From NCBI GenBank assembly GCA_035263105.1, contig DATFRO010000084.1, positions 12,257-76,256 on the forward strand: DNA of 64,000 nucleotides, written 5' to 3'. The position numbers and the translations under genes are program-made. A model generated the notes under the pieces. It ran no database searches, was not told where the DNA came from, and worked only from the letters and a program-made list of their open reading frames with translations. Shown piece after piece: positions 16,994 through 25,876 of the stretch; within the stretch, counting starts at the first letter, position 1, and the number at the start of each line of letters is the position of its first letter. This stretch comes from DATBVX01 sp035263105 (GTDB lineage: Bacteria; Pseudomonadota; Gammaproteobacteria; Steroidobacterales; Steroidobacteraceae).

Positions 16994-17794
16994 ATGTTCA
17001 AGATCCTCAAGCTCAGGCCCGGCGTGCTCTCGTTGTTGCTCGCCACCGCGGCTCCCAGTGCGCACGCCGCGAGCGATGACAATCCCTGGGGCCTGCAGGT
17101 TTTCCTCGGTGATTCGGCCGGCACCTCGGGTGACTTCTCGAACCATCACGCCCAGCCGGTACCGGACCTCGGCGTGATCAACCCCGGCCTCTCGGGCACG
17201 AGCGGGACGCTCGCGTTCGACACGATCAGCTATGACGACATCTACAAGTCGCGTTACGTGCTCGGCGCGGAGGTGAGCTACGCCGCGAGCGAGAACCTCG
17301 AGGCCTACGGCCGCTTCAGCTACAACCCGCTCGACGGCCAGAGCCGCAGCCTCGGCATCGTCGCCTCGTCGGATCAGACCGTGGCCGAGCCGATCATGGC
17401 GCACTTCAGCGACGCCCATGAGTACACGCTGATGCTGGGCTCACGTTACTACGTGCCGACCGGAAACGACTGGCGTCTCTTTGGCGGCGCTGCGCTCGGC
17501 GCGACACGCTTGCAGGAGATCAACGGTTCGCTGGAGATTCCGGACGAATCGCTGTCACTGAACGACCTCAGGTTCTCGCGCTCCAGCACGGTGTTCGCGC
17601 AGAGCCTGGAGGCGGGCATCAACTATCACTCGCCTTCGATGGTCGACCTGCAGTTCTCGGTCGGCGCAGAGCATGCGTCCGGGACCAAGGCCGGTGATGA
17701 CCCGACGCTCGCATCGCTCGGCTTCGATACCACACACGACGGCGGTGATCGATGGTCGTTCCCGATCACACTGGGGGCCACCTATCGGTTCTGA
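16994..17794 (+). CDS. Outer-membrane beta-barrel protein, OmpA/opacity-like
   Basis: 266 residues from the ATG at 16994, preceded by AGGAG 8 bases upstream; a GTG three codons earlier overlaps that site and is rejected. Signal peptide 1-26 (AHAAS). The mature part alternates strand-forming aromatic segments (YVLGAEVSYAASENLEAYGRF, LGSRYYVP) and ends in Thr-Tyr-Arg-Phe, the terminal Phe of an outer-membrane barrel of 8 to 10 strands. Function unknown. It stands alone between divergent and convergent neighbours. Confidence 0.75.
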   Translation: MFKILKLRPGVLSLLLATAAPSAHAASDDNPWGLQVFLGDSAGTSGDFSNHHAQPVPDLGVINPGLSGTSGTLAFDTISYDDIYKSRYVLGAEVSYAASENLEAYGRFSYNPLDGQSRSLGIVASSDQTVAEPIMAHFSDAHEYTLMLGSRYYVPTGNDWRLFGGAALGATRLQEINGSLEIPDESLSLNDLRFSRSSTVFAQSLEAGINYHSPSMVDLQFSVGAEHASGTKAGDDPTLASLGFDTTHDGGDRWSFPITLGATYRF

Positions 17795-17864
17795 GATCGC
17801 CTGAGTGTGGGATCGCGCGGGCGGCGTGCCTCCGCTGCCCGCGCGAACTTTCAAGATCCCGAGG

Positions 17865-19466
17865 CTAGCCGCGCAGGTCCACGCCGCGCGTTTCGCGCAT
17901 GAACAAGAGTCCCACGATCCCGGTCGCGAGCGCGACGATGATCGGGTACCACAGCCCGTAGTAGATGTCGCCGGCGCGCACCACCAGCGCCGCCGCGATG
18001 AACGGCAGGAAGCCGCCGAACCAGCCGTTGCCGATGTGGTACGGCAGGCTCATCGATGAATAGCGGATGCGCGTGGGGAAGAGCTCGACCAGGAATGCCG
18101 CGATCGGTCCGTAGACCATCGTGACGTAGAGCATCAATACCACGAGCAGCAGCACCGTCATCGGCTTGTTCATGCGCTCGGGGTCCGCCTTCGCCGGGTA
18201 ACCGCTCGTCTCGAGCGCCTGCTTGTAGGCCGCCTCGTCGAATCCCGCGAGCTCCTGGCCGGCGATCGTGGTCACGACGTCAGCATCGCCCTTGGGCGGC
18301 AGCGTCGTGTAGCTCAAGCCCGCCTTGGTCAGAAAGTCCTTGGCCCGATCGCACGGCGTCGACGGCTTGGCGAAGATGTTGAAGTGACAATCGCGCGCCG
18401 CCACGGTGACTGCGGCACGCTCCTCGTAGTCACCGAGCGCCGGGTTCGCGTAGTGCGTGAGGCCCTTGAAGATGGGAATGAACGTGACGGCCGCGAGCAG
18501 GCAGCCGAGCACCATGATGGGCTTGCGACCGATGCGATCCGAGAGGCGCCCGAAGAAGATGAAGAAGGGCGTGCCGATGAGCAGTGCCAGCGCCACCAGC
18601 ACATAGGACAGGCGGAAGTCCACCTTGAGCGTGTTCTGAAGAAAGAAGAGTGCGTAGAACTGCCCCGTGTACCAGACGACGCCCTGCCCTGCGGTCGCAC
18701 CGAACAGTGCGAGGAGCACGACCTTGAGGTTGCGCCAGTGCCCGAAGCTCTCGGTGAGCGGCGCTCGCGAGTGACGGTTCTGCGCGCGCATCTCGACGAA
18801 CAGCGGCGACTCGCTCAACTTCAGGCGGATGTACACGGACACCGCGAGCAGCAGCACCGACAGCAGGAAAGGCACGCGCCAGCCCCACGCCTTGAACTCA
18901 TCGTCACCGAACCCGACGCGACAGCCGAGGATCACCGCGAGCGAAAGGAAGAACCCGAAGGTCGCCGTGGTCTGGATCCAGCTGGTGAAGTAGCCGCGCT
19001 TGCCGTGCGGCGCATGCTCGGCGACGTAGGTCGCGGCACCACCATATTCACCGCCGAGCGCAAGACCCTGCGCCAGGCGCAGGCTCACCAGGAGCACCGG
19101 CGCCCACAACCCGATGCGCTCGTAGGTCGGCAGCACGCCCACCAGCGCCGTCGCGAGGCCCATCACGACGATGGTGACGAGGAAGGTGTACTTGCGCCCG
19201 ACCAGATCGCCGATGCGGCCGAAGATCAGCGCGCCGAGCGGACGGACCGCGAACCCTGCGCCAAAGGTCGCGAGACTCGCGAGGAAAGCGGCCGTGTCGT
19301 TGCCCGGCGGAAAGAACAAGGTGCCGAAGAAGACGGCGAGCGTGCCGTAGAGATAGAAGTCATACCACTCGAAGACCGTGCCCACCGAGCTCGCCAGGAT
19401 GATGCGCCGGTGTGCGCGATCGATGCCGGCATCGGTCGCAGGATGTTGTGCTTGTTCTACTGCCAC
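17865..19466 (-). CDS. MFS carrier of the metabolite:H+ symporter (MHS/ProP-like) family
   Basis: 533 residues from a GTG at 19466 with GAGGA upstream. Twelve helices with MHS signatures: SSVGTVFEWYDFYLYG near the N-terminus, FGRIGDLVGRKYTF in loop 2-3 and RLAQGLALGGEYGGAA in helix 4-5. The length exceeds the usual 430-450 because of an insert of about 95 residues between helices 8 and 9, with two Cys (CHFNIFAKPSTPC) and many charged residues. Substrates in this family are betaine, proline, dicarboxylates or shikimate; none can be chosen here. No catabolic genes adjoin it. Confidence 0.88.
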   Translation of the reverse strand: MAVEQAQHPATDAGIDRAHRRIILASSVGTVFEWYDFYLYGTLAVFFGTLFFPPGNDTAAFLASLATFGAGFAVRPLGALIFGRIGDLVGRKYTFLVTIVVMGLATALVGVLPTYERIGLWAPVLLVSLRLAQGLALGGEYGGAATYVAEHAPHGKRGYFTSWIQTTATFGFFLSLAVILGCRVGFGDDEFKAWGWRVPFLLSVLLLAVSVYIRLKLSESPLFVEMRAQNRHSRAPLTESFGHWRNLKVVLLALFGATAGQGVVWYTGQFYALFFLQNTLKVDFRLSYVLVALALLIGTPFFIFFGRLSDRIGRKPIMVLGCLLAAVTFIPIFKGLTHYANPALGDYEERAAVTVAARDCHFNIFAKPSTPCDRAKDFLTKAGLSYTTLPPKGDADVVTTIAGQELAGFDEAAYKQALETSGYPAKADPERMNKPMTVLLLVVLMLYVTMVYGPIAAFLVELFPTRIRYSSMSLPYHIGNGWFGGFLPFIAAALVVRAGDIYYGLWYPIIVALATGIVGLLFMRETRGVDLRG

Positions 19467-19557
19467 GGCCGTCCTCCCCGAGTTGTCTTGCCGCTGCGAT
19501 TGCGCGCGCTACTCTACCCATTGCGAGGCCGCAAAGCCCAGTCCATGATCGCGGCTC

Positions 19558-20412
19558 ATGTCCGCCCTCGATCTGGAAACCTTCGCGCACTGTCCCACGG
19601 TCGAGTCGACCGTCAATTATCTCGATGAGATGGACGAGCTGCCGGTGTTCTACGCCGACAAGCAGCGCGACAACAACCTGAAGCTCAGCACGCACCGGAT
19701 CACGGTGCGCGACGCGCGCTCGGTGCGCGAGCGCTTGTCGCTGGAGCACGAAGGATTCCGCCTCGTCGACTGCCCGACCGCCGTGAAGGACTTTCGCGAT
19801 GCGGACGCAGTGCAGAAAGTGTATCGGCCGGAGACCGAGCGCCTGATCGCCTCCCTCACCGGCGCGCCGCTGGTGCTCGCCACCGGCGTCGTGTTGCGCT
19901 GGAGCGAGAACTCCAGCGCTTCCGGGTCGCTCCTCAATTCGCGTCCGGCGCGCTTCGTGCACGTTGACTACAGCCGCAAGTCCTTCGACGATTTCGCGCT
20001 GATGCACCTCACTAACGCCGGCATCGGCGAGTGCGACCGCTGGCTCAAGGGCCGCTACGTCGCGCTCAACATCTGGCGCGTCCTGTCGCCGCCGCCGCAG
20101 GACGTGCCGCTCGGCCTCTGCGCGGCGCCTACGGCCCGGCCGGCTGATGTCGTCACGGGACTCGCGGTGATCGATCCGCCCGATGCTCCGGAGTTGCGCT
20201 TCGAGTCCTCGCTCTATCGCTTCAGCCCGGAGCATCGCTGGTTCTACTTCTCCAACATGCAGCCGGCCGAGGCGCTGGTGTTCAAGGCGTTCGACTCGGA
20301 GCACGAACGCGTACAGGGCTGCCCGCACAGCGCGTTCAACGATCCGAACTGCCCGGCCGGCGTGACTCCGCGCGCCAGCGTCGAAATCCGCGCCTACGCC
20401 TACTACGGCTGA
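19558..20412 (+). CDS. CmcJ/AsaB-like Fe(II)/2-oxoglutarate-type oxidoreductase
   Basis: 284 residues, no signal. It matches the CmcJ/NvfI (GA4 desaturase-like) family: RPARFVHVDYSRKSF, LKGRYVALNIWRVLSPPP, HRWFYFSNMQPAEALVFK and the C-terminal PHSAFNDPNCP with ASVEIR. HVDY and the later PHSAF supply the likely metal ligands. Relatives act in secondary metabolism of fungi and bacteria, hydroxylating or desaturating small molecules. No biosynthetic cluster surrounds it, so the substrate is unknown. It has its own ATG 90 bases after the divergent MHS gene and may share that promoter region. Confidence 0.8.
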   Translation: MSALDLETFAHCPTVESTVNYLDEMDELPVFYADKQRDNNLKLSTHRITVRDARSVRERLSLEHEGFRLVDCPTAVKDFRDADAVQKVYRPETERLIASLTGAPLVLATGVVLRWSENSSASGSLLNSRPARFVHVDYSRKSFDDFALMHLTNAGIGECDRWLKGRYVALNIWRVLSPPPQDVPLGLCAAPTARPADVVTGLAVIDPPDAPELRFESSLYRFSPEHRWFYFSNMQPAEALVFKAFDSEHERVQGCPHSAFNDPNCPAGVTPRASVEIRAYAYYG

Positions 20413-20426
20413 GCGACTTCGTGCTT

Positions 20427-20479
20427 GCGGTCCGTGATATACGGGGCAGAATAACGCGACCCCCGGACCCAAGGACCGC
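20427..20479 (+). promoter_or_regulatory. Leader stem that covers the modA ribosome site
   Basis: GCGGTCC (20427-20433) can pair perfectly with GGACCGC (20473-20479), and CGGGG (20442-20446) with CCCCG (20461-20465) inside it. The 3' arm includes part of AAGGA (20471-20475), the only good ribosome site for the modA ATG at 20483, so the stem would hide it. It is too small for the known Moco riboswitch. The function is inferred. Confidence 0.4.
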
Positions 20480-20482
20480 ACC

Positions 20483-21262
20483 ATGATCAGCCGCCTGCGT
20501 TTGTGCCTCCTTCTCGTTCTGTGCGCCTTCGGGCCGCTCAGCGTCAGTGCCGCGGAGCCCACGGCCGAGAACGCTCCCATCACGGTGTTTGCGGCCGCGT
20601 CCCTCACCGACGCGCTCCAGCAGATCGTCGCTCCCCTGCAGGGGCACGATGTGCCGGTCAAGCTCTCGTTCGCCTCGAGCTCGACGCTCGCGCGCCAGAT
20701 CGAGAATGGCGCCGCCGCCGATATTTTCGTGTCGGCCGACGAGGAATGGATGGTCTATCTCGATGAGCGCAAGCGCATCGCGAAGGACACGTGGGTGCGT
20801 CCGATCGGCAACCAGCTGGTCATCGTCGCGCCCAGGGACGAAGCCGTGTCGGTGAAGCTCGACCCGAAATTCGACCTCGCGGCGTTGCTCGGCGAACGGC
20901 GTCTCGCGGTCGGCGATCCGGCCCATGTTCCGGCGGGCCGCTATGCGCAGCAGGCACTCGAGCACTACGGCTGGTGGCAAGCGGTCGAGCCGCGCCTCGC
21001 GCGCGCCGAGAACGTGCGCGCGGCCCTGGCGCTGGTGGAGCGCGGCGAGACGCCGCTCGGCATCGTATACACGACCGATGCGCGCTCAGCGCAGGCGGTG
21101 CGCGTCGTCGCCGAGTTTCCAGCGGCGAGCCATGAGCCTATTCTCTACTCGTTCGCGGCCATCGCCGGCAGGGACAGCCCGCGCGTGCGCGAAGTGCTCA
21201 AGCAGATGACCACCGGTCAAGCCCTGCAGATCTACAGGAAGAGCGGATTCGAGGTGCAGTGA
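20483..21262 (+). CDS. modA: Molybdate-binding periplasmic protein ModA
   Basis: 259 residues with signal peptide (about 1-24, SVSAAEP). ModA hallmarks: the VFAAASLTDALQQI segment with the oxyanion-binding Ser, SFASSSTLARQIENG with the second Ser, ADIFVSADEEWM, and the later VGDPAHVPAGRYAQQALE. It binds molybdate or tungstate and feeds the ModB/ModC transporter encoded next, with a 4-base overlap (GTGA). First gene of a long plus-strand molybdenum block. AAGGA precedes the ATG but may be masked by an RNA stem. Confidence 0.95.
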   Translation: MISRLRLCLLLVLCAFGPLSVSAAEPTAENAPITVFAAASLTDALQQIVAPLQGHDVPVKLSFASSSTLARQIENGAAADIFVSADEEWMVYLDERKRIAKDTWVRPIGNQLVIVAPRDEAVSVKLDPKFDLAALLGERRLAVGDPAHVPAGRYAQQALEHYGWWQAVEPRLARAENVRAALALVERGETPLGIVYTTDARSAQAVRVVAEFPAASHEPILYSFAAIAGRDSPRVREVLKQMTTGQALQIYRKSGFEVQ

Positions 21263-21957
21263 GTCCTTACGCGCTCAGCCCCGGGGAATGGCAGGCATTC
21301 TGGCTCAGCCTCGACGTCGCTGCGCGCAGCGTTTTTTTCAGCCTCCCGGTCGCGATCCTGGTCGCGTGGGTGCTGGCGCGCCGCCGCTTCCTCGGCCGCA
21401 CTTTCGTTGATGCGTTCGTGCACCTGCCGCTGGTGCTGCCGCCGGTCGTCGTCGGCTATTTCCTGCTGCTCCTCTTCGGCACACGCGGGCCGATCGGCGG
21501 CTGGCTCAAGAGCACTTTTGATCTGCAGCTCGTGTTCACGACGGCGGGTGCCGCGCTCGCTACGGCCGTGATGTCGTTTCCGCTGGTGGTGCGAGCCATC
21601 CGCTTGTCGATCGAGAACATCGACCCGGGACTCGAAGATGTCGCGCGGACGCTCGGCGCGCGCGCCTTCGATCGATTCCTCAGCGTGACGTTGCCGTTGA
21701 TGGCGCCGGGTATTTTGGTAGGCGCGGTCGTGGCCTTCTCCGCGAGCCTTGGCGAGTTCGGCGCGGTGATCACCTTCGCCTCGAACATCCCGGGCGAAAC
21801 GCAGACACTGCCGCTCGCGCTCTACACAGCGCTGCAGACGCCGAACGGCGATGTCGCCGCGGCGCGTCTCGCTGTCCTGTCGGTCGTGCTCGGTCTCGCG
21901 GGACTGCTGACTTCGGAATGGATCGCGCGCGTCCTCAGGCGCCGCTACGGCCGCTGA
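21259..21957 (+). CDS. modB: Molybdate ABC transporter permease ModB
   Basis: 232 residues from a GTG overlapping the modA stop. Five to six helices and the binding-protein-dependent permease EAA loop (LEDVARTLGARAFDRFLSVTLP), then GILVGAVVAFSASLGEFGAV, characteristic of ModB/CysT-type permeases. It forms the membrane channel and contacts ModC. The stop overlaps the modC start by one base (TGATG). Confidence 0.95.
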   Translation: MSPYALSPGEWQAFWLSLDVAARSVFFSLPVAILVAWVLARRRFLGRTFVDAFVHLPLVLPPVVVGYFLLLLFGTRGPIGGWLKSTFDLQLVFTTAGAALATAVMSFPLVVRAIRLSIENIDPGLEDVARTLGARAFDRFLSVTLPLMAPGILVGAVVAFSASLGEFGAVITFASNIPGETQTLPLALYTALQTPNGDVAAARLAVLSVVLGLAGLLTSEWIARVLRRRYGR

Positions 21958-23084
21958 TGCTCGAATTCCAGGCAACTGTGCGGCGTGGCACGCTCGACCT
22001 CAGCGTCGAGTTCTCCGCGCCCGCGCCCGGCGTCACGGCGCTCTTCGGGCGTTCCGGCGCAGGAAAATCCACGGTCGTCGCGCTGCTTGCCGGCCTCCTC
22101 ACCCCGGAACGCGGGCGGATTGTCATCGGGGATCAGACGCTGTTCGATTCGGCACGCGGGATCAACATGCCCACCGAAGAGCGTGCCATCGCCTGCGTGT
22201 TCCAGGACGCAAGGCTGTTCCCGCACCTGGATGTGCGCGGGAACCTGCGCTACGGACGTCAACGCGTGCGCGACCGGCCGGCGCCGATCAACGAAGACGA
22301 AGTGATCGAGATGCTCGGGCTCGCGCGCTTGCTCGAGCGGCGTGCGCATCAGCTCTCGGGTGGCGAGAAACAGCGTGTCTCGCTCGGTCGCGCGCTGTTG
22401 GCGCAGCCGCGCCTGCTGTTGCTCGACGAACCGCTGGCGTCGCTCGACGCCGCGCGGCGCGAGGAGGTCCTGCCCTACCTCGAGCGATTGCGCGACGAGA
22501 TCCGCATTCCGATCGTGTACGTGAGCCATGCGTTCGACGAGGTGCTGCGGCTCGCCGAACACGTGGTGCTCCTCGAACACGGCGGCGTGCTGGCCTCGGG
22601 GCCGGTGGCGCAGATCTGCCTCGAGCCGGCGCTGCACGCGATCGCGGGCGAAGGTGTGATGGGGAGCGTGCTCGAAGGCGACGTCGTCGGCTACGAAATC
22701 GACGAGGGGCTCGCCACCGTGAAGTGCGGCGAGCTCATGCTGAGGGTGGCAGTGCCGGCCGCGCCGCGCGAACGGCTGCGCATCTTTGTGCCCGCAGGTG
22801 ACGTGGTGATCGCCCTCAACGAAGTGAAGGACGTCAGCACTCGCAACGTGCTCCCGGTCGAAATCGTCCACCTCGAGCCACTGGAAGGTTCGGTGCTCTT
22901 GCACCTGGATGTCAGGGGCCGCGCCCTCCTCGCCCGGGTCACCCACAGTGCAGTTCGCGAGCTGGGACTGGCGGAGGACGTGCAGTGCTACGCGCTGGTC
23001 AAGGCGGTGGCCGCGCAGGGGCGCCGTTTCGAGCGCCGTACCGAACCGCGCCCGGGCCCCGGCCAGTCGGCCGGCGCCGGGTAG
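21957..23084 (+). CDS. modC: Molybdate ABC transporter ATPase ModC
   Basis: 375 residues from the ATG at 21957, which shares one base with the modB stop. ATPase domain: Walker A GRSGAGKST, Q-loop CVFQDARLF, signature LSGGEKQRVSLGRAL, Walker B RLLLLDEPLASLD and switch His in VSHAFDE. The C-terminal region (from about residue 240) is a TOBE/MOP-like molybdate-binding regulatory domain, as in ModC of other bacteria, which would stop import when molybdate is plentiful. The protein ends in a Pro/Gly-rich tail. Confidence 0.95.
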   Translation: MLEFQATVRRGTLDLSVEFSAPAPGVTALFGRSGAGKSTVVALLAGLLTPERGRIVIGDQTLFDSARGINMPTEERAIACVFQDARLFPHLDVRGNLRYGRQRVRDRPAPINEDEVIEMLGLARLLERRAHQLSGGEKQRVSLGRALLAQPRLLLLDEPLASLDAARREEVLPYLERLRDEIRIPIVYVSHAFDEVLRLAEHVVLLEHGGVLASGPVAQICLEPALHAIAGEGVMGSVLEGDVVGYEIDEGLATVKCGELMLRVAVPAAPRERLRIFVPAGDVVIALNEVKDVSTRNVLPVEIVHLEPLEGSVLLHLDVRGRALLARVTHSAVRELGLAEDVQCYALVKAVAAQGRRFERRTEPRPGPGQSAGAG

Positions 23085-23172
23085 CGGGCCCCGGGCCTCC
23101 TTAATATAGAATGGCCGGACCGCGCCGCGGCCCGGCGCTTCGACATAACCATCCCCCGGGGGACCATCGACC

Positions 23173-23583
23173 ATGACGACTTCCAAGCTCGCGGCCCTCG
23201 CCGCCCTGACCCTGCTCGCCAGCGCCGCCAAGGCCGCCTGCACGTATCCGACCGCACCGACCAACATTCCGGACGGCAACACGGCGACGCGCGATGAAAT
23301 GATCGCGGCCAAGAACGAGGTGGGCAAATACAACGAAGCCATCACCGCGTACCAGAACTGCCTCAAGCTCGAGTCGGACAACTCCATCGCCGAGCTCGAC
23401 AAGCAGGCTGCCGGCAAGAGCGATGCCGACAAGAAGGCGCTCGAAGAGCAGAAGAAGGAAGCCGAGCGCAAGCTGGTCGAGAAGAACAACGCCGCGCTCG
23501 ACGAAGTGACCGCGGTGGTCGAGCGCTTCAACGAGCAGCTGCGCGCCTACAACAAGAAGAACCCGCCCGCCGCCAAGAAGTAG
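23173..23583 (+). CDS. Small periplasmic helical protein of unknown function
   Basis: 136 residues. A signal peptide (1-21, AKAAC) is followed by a short Cys-containing segment (two Cys, at about 22 and 56) and a Lys/Glu/Ala-rich helical region (about 40-128) likely to form a coiled coil, then NPPAAKK. I do not recognise the family. It lies in the molybdenum block between modC and moeA with about 88 and 32 bases of spacing, so it may be a separate unit with its own promoter (TATAGA at 23105-23110 would serve as a -10, but no good -35 is visible). Confidence 0.65.
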   Translation: MTTSKLAALAALTLLASAAKAACTYPTAPTNIPDGNTATRDEMIAAKNEVGKYNEAITAYQNCLKLESDNSIAELDKQAAGKSDADKKALEEQKKEAERKLVEKNNAALDEVTAVVERFNEQLRAYNKKNPPAAKK

Positions 23584-23615
23584 CGGCGCCCCGCACAGGG
23601 ACGGCGAGGCCGCCT

Positions 23616-24812
23616 GTGATCACTCCAGCAGAAGCGCAAACCCTGATCGGCCAGCACCTGGTGTGCCTGCCGATCGAGTCGTTGCCGCTGCCTCAGTGCA
23701 TGGGCGCGGTGCTGCGCGAGAACGTGTACGCGGAACGCGACCAGCCGCCGTTCGACCGCGTCGCCATGGACGGCATCGCGATCGACAGCGACGCGTGGAA
23801 GTCCGGTCGACGCAAGTTTCGTGTCGAAGGGCTGCAGGCGGCAGGCGATCCGCATCGCCGGCTCGTGACCTCGGAGGACTGCCTCGAGGTGATGACGGGT
23901 GCGGTGCTGCCGCAGGGCTGCGATACGGTGATCCCGAGCGAGCAGATCGAGCTCGCCGATGGCATCGCCGACGTGCGCACGCCCGAAGTGCGCTCCGGGC
24001 AAAACGTCCACAAGCGCGGCTCCGACGGCCGGCAGGGCGACTTGCTGCTCGAAGCGGGAGCGCTGTTGCGCGCTCCGGAGATTGCGGTCGCCGCCTCCGC
24101 CGGCATGTCACGCATCCGCGTCAGCAGCCAGCCGACGCTCCTCGTCATCTCGACCGGTAACGAACTCATCGAGCCCGGTGAGCCGATCCTCGATCACCAG
24201 ATCCGGCGCTCGAACTCCTACGGTGTCGCGGCGGCATTGCGCCAGCGCGGCTTCCTGCGTGTCGCCGACGATCATCTGCCGGACGACATGGCGACACTCC
24301 TCGAACGCCTGCGCGTGCACCTGCACACGCATGACGTCCTCATCCTGAGCGGCGGCGTCTCGATGGGACGCTACGACCTCGTGCCCAAGGCGCTGGAGGA
24401 GCTCGGCGTGCGGCTGGTGTTCCACCGCATTGCGCAGCGTCCGGGGAGACCCATGTGGTTCGGCGTGACTGAAGCGGGTCCCGCAGTGTTCGCGCTCCCC
24501 GGAAATCCGGTGTCGACGCTCGTGTGCCTGGGACGTTACGTGCTGCCGGCGCTCAACCAGGCGATGGGCCTGCGCGAGCCGCGCGCGGAAAAGATAGCAA
24601 TCTCCGAACCGGTGGAATTCAAGGCGCCGCTCACTTCTTTCCTCCCGGTGGCTGTCGAGTACGACGACTGGGGCCGGCCGTGGGCGGTGCCGAAACCGAC
24701 CAACGGTTCGGGCGACTTCAGCTCGCTCGCCGGCACCGACGGCTTCATCGAACTTCCCCCCGGGCCCAATGTCTGGCCTAAGGGATTCGTGACGCGCATC
24801 TATCGTTGGTGA
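23616..24812 (+). CDS. moeA: Molybdopterin molybdenumtransferase MoeA
   Basis: 398 residues from a GTG. MoeA domains in order: domain III start with DQPPFDRVAMDGIAI (AMDG motif), domain II beta-rich part around VMTGAVLPQGCDTVIP, the GTGNEL-like loop VISTGNELIEPGEPI, the SGGVSMGRYDLV motif, and PGNPVSTLV, which binds the molybdopterin end. It inserts molybdate into adenylylated molybdopterin. It is followed after 2 bases by moaA, so both are in one transcript. Confidence 0.95.
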   Translation: MITPAEAQTLIGQHLVCLPIESLPLPQCMGAVLRENVYAERDQPPFDRVAMDGIAIDSDAWKSGRRKFRVEGLQAAGDPHRRLVTSEDCLEVMTGAVLPQGCDTVIPSEQIELADGIADVRTPEVRSGQNVHKRGSDGRQGDLLLEAGALLRAPEIAVAASAGMSRIRVSSQPTLLVISTGNELIEPGEPILDHQIRRSNSYGVAAALRQRGFLRVADDHLPDDMATLLERLRVHLHTHDVLILSGGVSMGRYDLVPKALEELGVRLVFHRIAQRPGRPMWFGVTEAGPAVFALPGNPVSTLVCLGRYVLPALNQAMGLREPRAEKIAISEPVEFKAPLTSFLPVAVEYDDWGRPWAVPKPTNGSGDFSSLAGTDGFIELPPGPNVWPKGFVTRIYRW

Positions 24813-24814
24813 AC

Positions 24815-25873
24815 ATGGCAAAGGTTGATTCCAAATCTCAAGTCATCGCGCTCGGCGGCGCATCCGTGCCTGTCGATACGCGCGGCCGCGCGCTGCACGA
24901 CCTGCGCATCTCGGTGATGGATCGCTGCAACTTCCGCTGCCCGTACTGCATGCCGCGCGAGACCTTCCACGAGAACTACCAGTTCCTCAAATCGAGCGAG
25001 CGACTGTCGTTCGAGGAGATCACGCGTCTCGCGCGCCTGTTCGTCGGGCTCGGCGTGCGCAAGATCCGCCTCACGGGCGGCGAGCCGTTGCTGCGTGCGA
25101 ACCTTCCCGATCTCGTCGGCGAGCTCACCACGATCGACGGCGTCGACGATGTGGCGCTCACCACCAACGGCATCCTGCTGGCGCGGCATGCCGCGGAGCT
25201 CAAGGCGAACGGGCTGCAGCGTGTGACCGTGAGCCTCGACAGCCTCGATGACGAGGTGTTCCGCAAGATGAGCGGCGGGTTCGGCGGCAAGGACGAGGTG
25301 CTCGCGGGCATCCATGCGGCGCTGAGCGCGGGGCTCACGCCGGTGAAGATCAACGCCGTCGTGCAACGCGGGCTGAACGATCACACCGTGCTCGATCTCA
25401 TCGAGCATTTCCGCGGCACGGGCATCATCGTGCGCTTCATCGAATACATGGATGTCGGCACGCGCAATCACTGGAGCCTCGATCGCGTGGTGCCTTCGCG
25501 CGAGCTGATCGAGCGCATCCACGATCGCTGGCCGATGCGCCCGGTCGCCGGCAACTATCACGGTGAAGTCGCGGAGCGCTACGTGTTCGATGACGGCGGC
25601 GGCGAGGTCGGGTTCATCTCCTCGGTGACCAACCCGTTCTGCGGCGCGTGTTCGCGCGCGCGGCTGTCGTCCGATGGCGTGCTGTACACCTGCCTCTTTG
25701 CGACGCGCGGTCACGACCTGCGCGCGCCGTTGCGCGCGGGCGCAACTGACGCGGAGCTCCTCGAGCAGATTCGCAACGTGTGGCGCCGGCGCGGCGATCG
25801 CTACAGCGAACTGCGCGCCTCCGCGAAGGTGCGGGGCGAGCACAAGGTCGAGATGTACTATATCGGCGGGTGA
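24815..25873 (+). CDS. moaA: GTP 3',8-cyclase MoaA (radical SAM)
   Basis: 352 residues from the ATG at 24815; a GTG at 24809 overlapping the moeA stop is possible. Radical-SAM cluster CNFRCPYC (Cys38, Cys42, Cys45) and the second, C-terminal cluster FCGACSRARLSSDGVLYTC that binds GTP. The protein ends in Gly-Gly, needed for activity in MoaA. It starts molybdopterin synthesis together with MoaC, whose gene begins 3 bases after the stop. Confidence 0.96.
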   Translation: MAKVDSKSQVIALGGASVPVDTRGRALHDLRISVMDRCNFRCPYCMPRETFHENYQFLKSSERLSFEEITRLARLFVGLGVRKIRLTGGEPLLRANLPDLVGELTTIDGVDDVALTTNGILLARHAAELKANGLQRVTVSLDSLDDEVFRKMSGGFGGKDEVLAGIHAALSAGLTPVKINAVVQRGLNDHTVLDLIEHFRGTGIIVRFIEYMDVGTRNHWSLDRVVPSRELIERIHDRWPMRPVAGNYHGEVAERYVFDDGGGEVGFISSVTNPFCGACSRARLSSDGVLYTCLFATRGHDLRAPLRAGATDAELLEQIRNVWRRRGDRYSELRASAKVRGEHKVEMYYIGG

Positions 25874-25876
25874 CGC

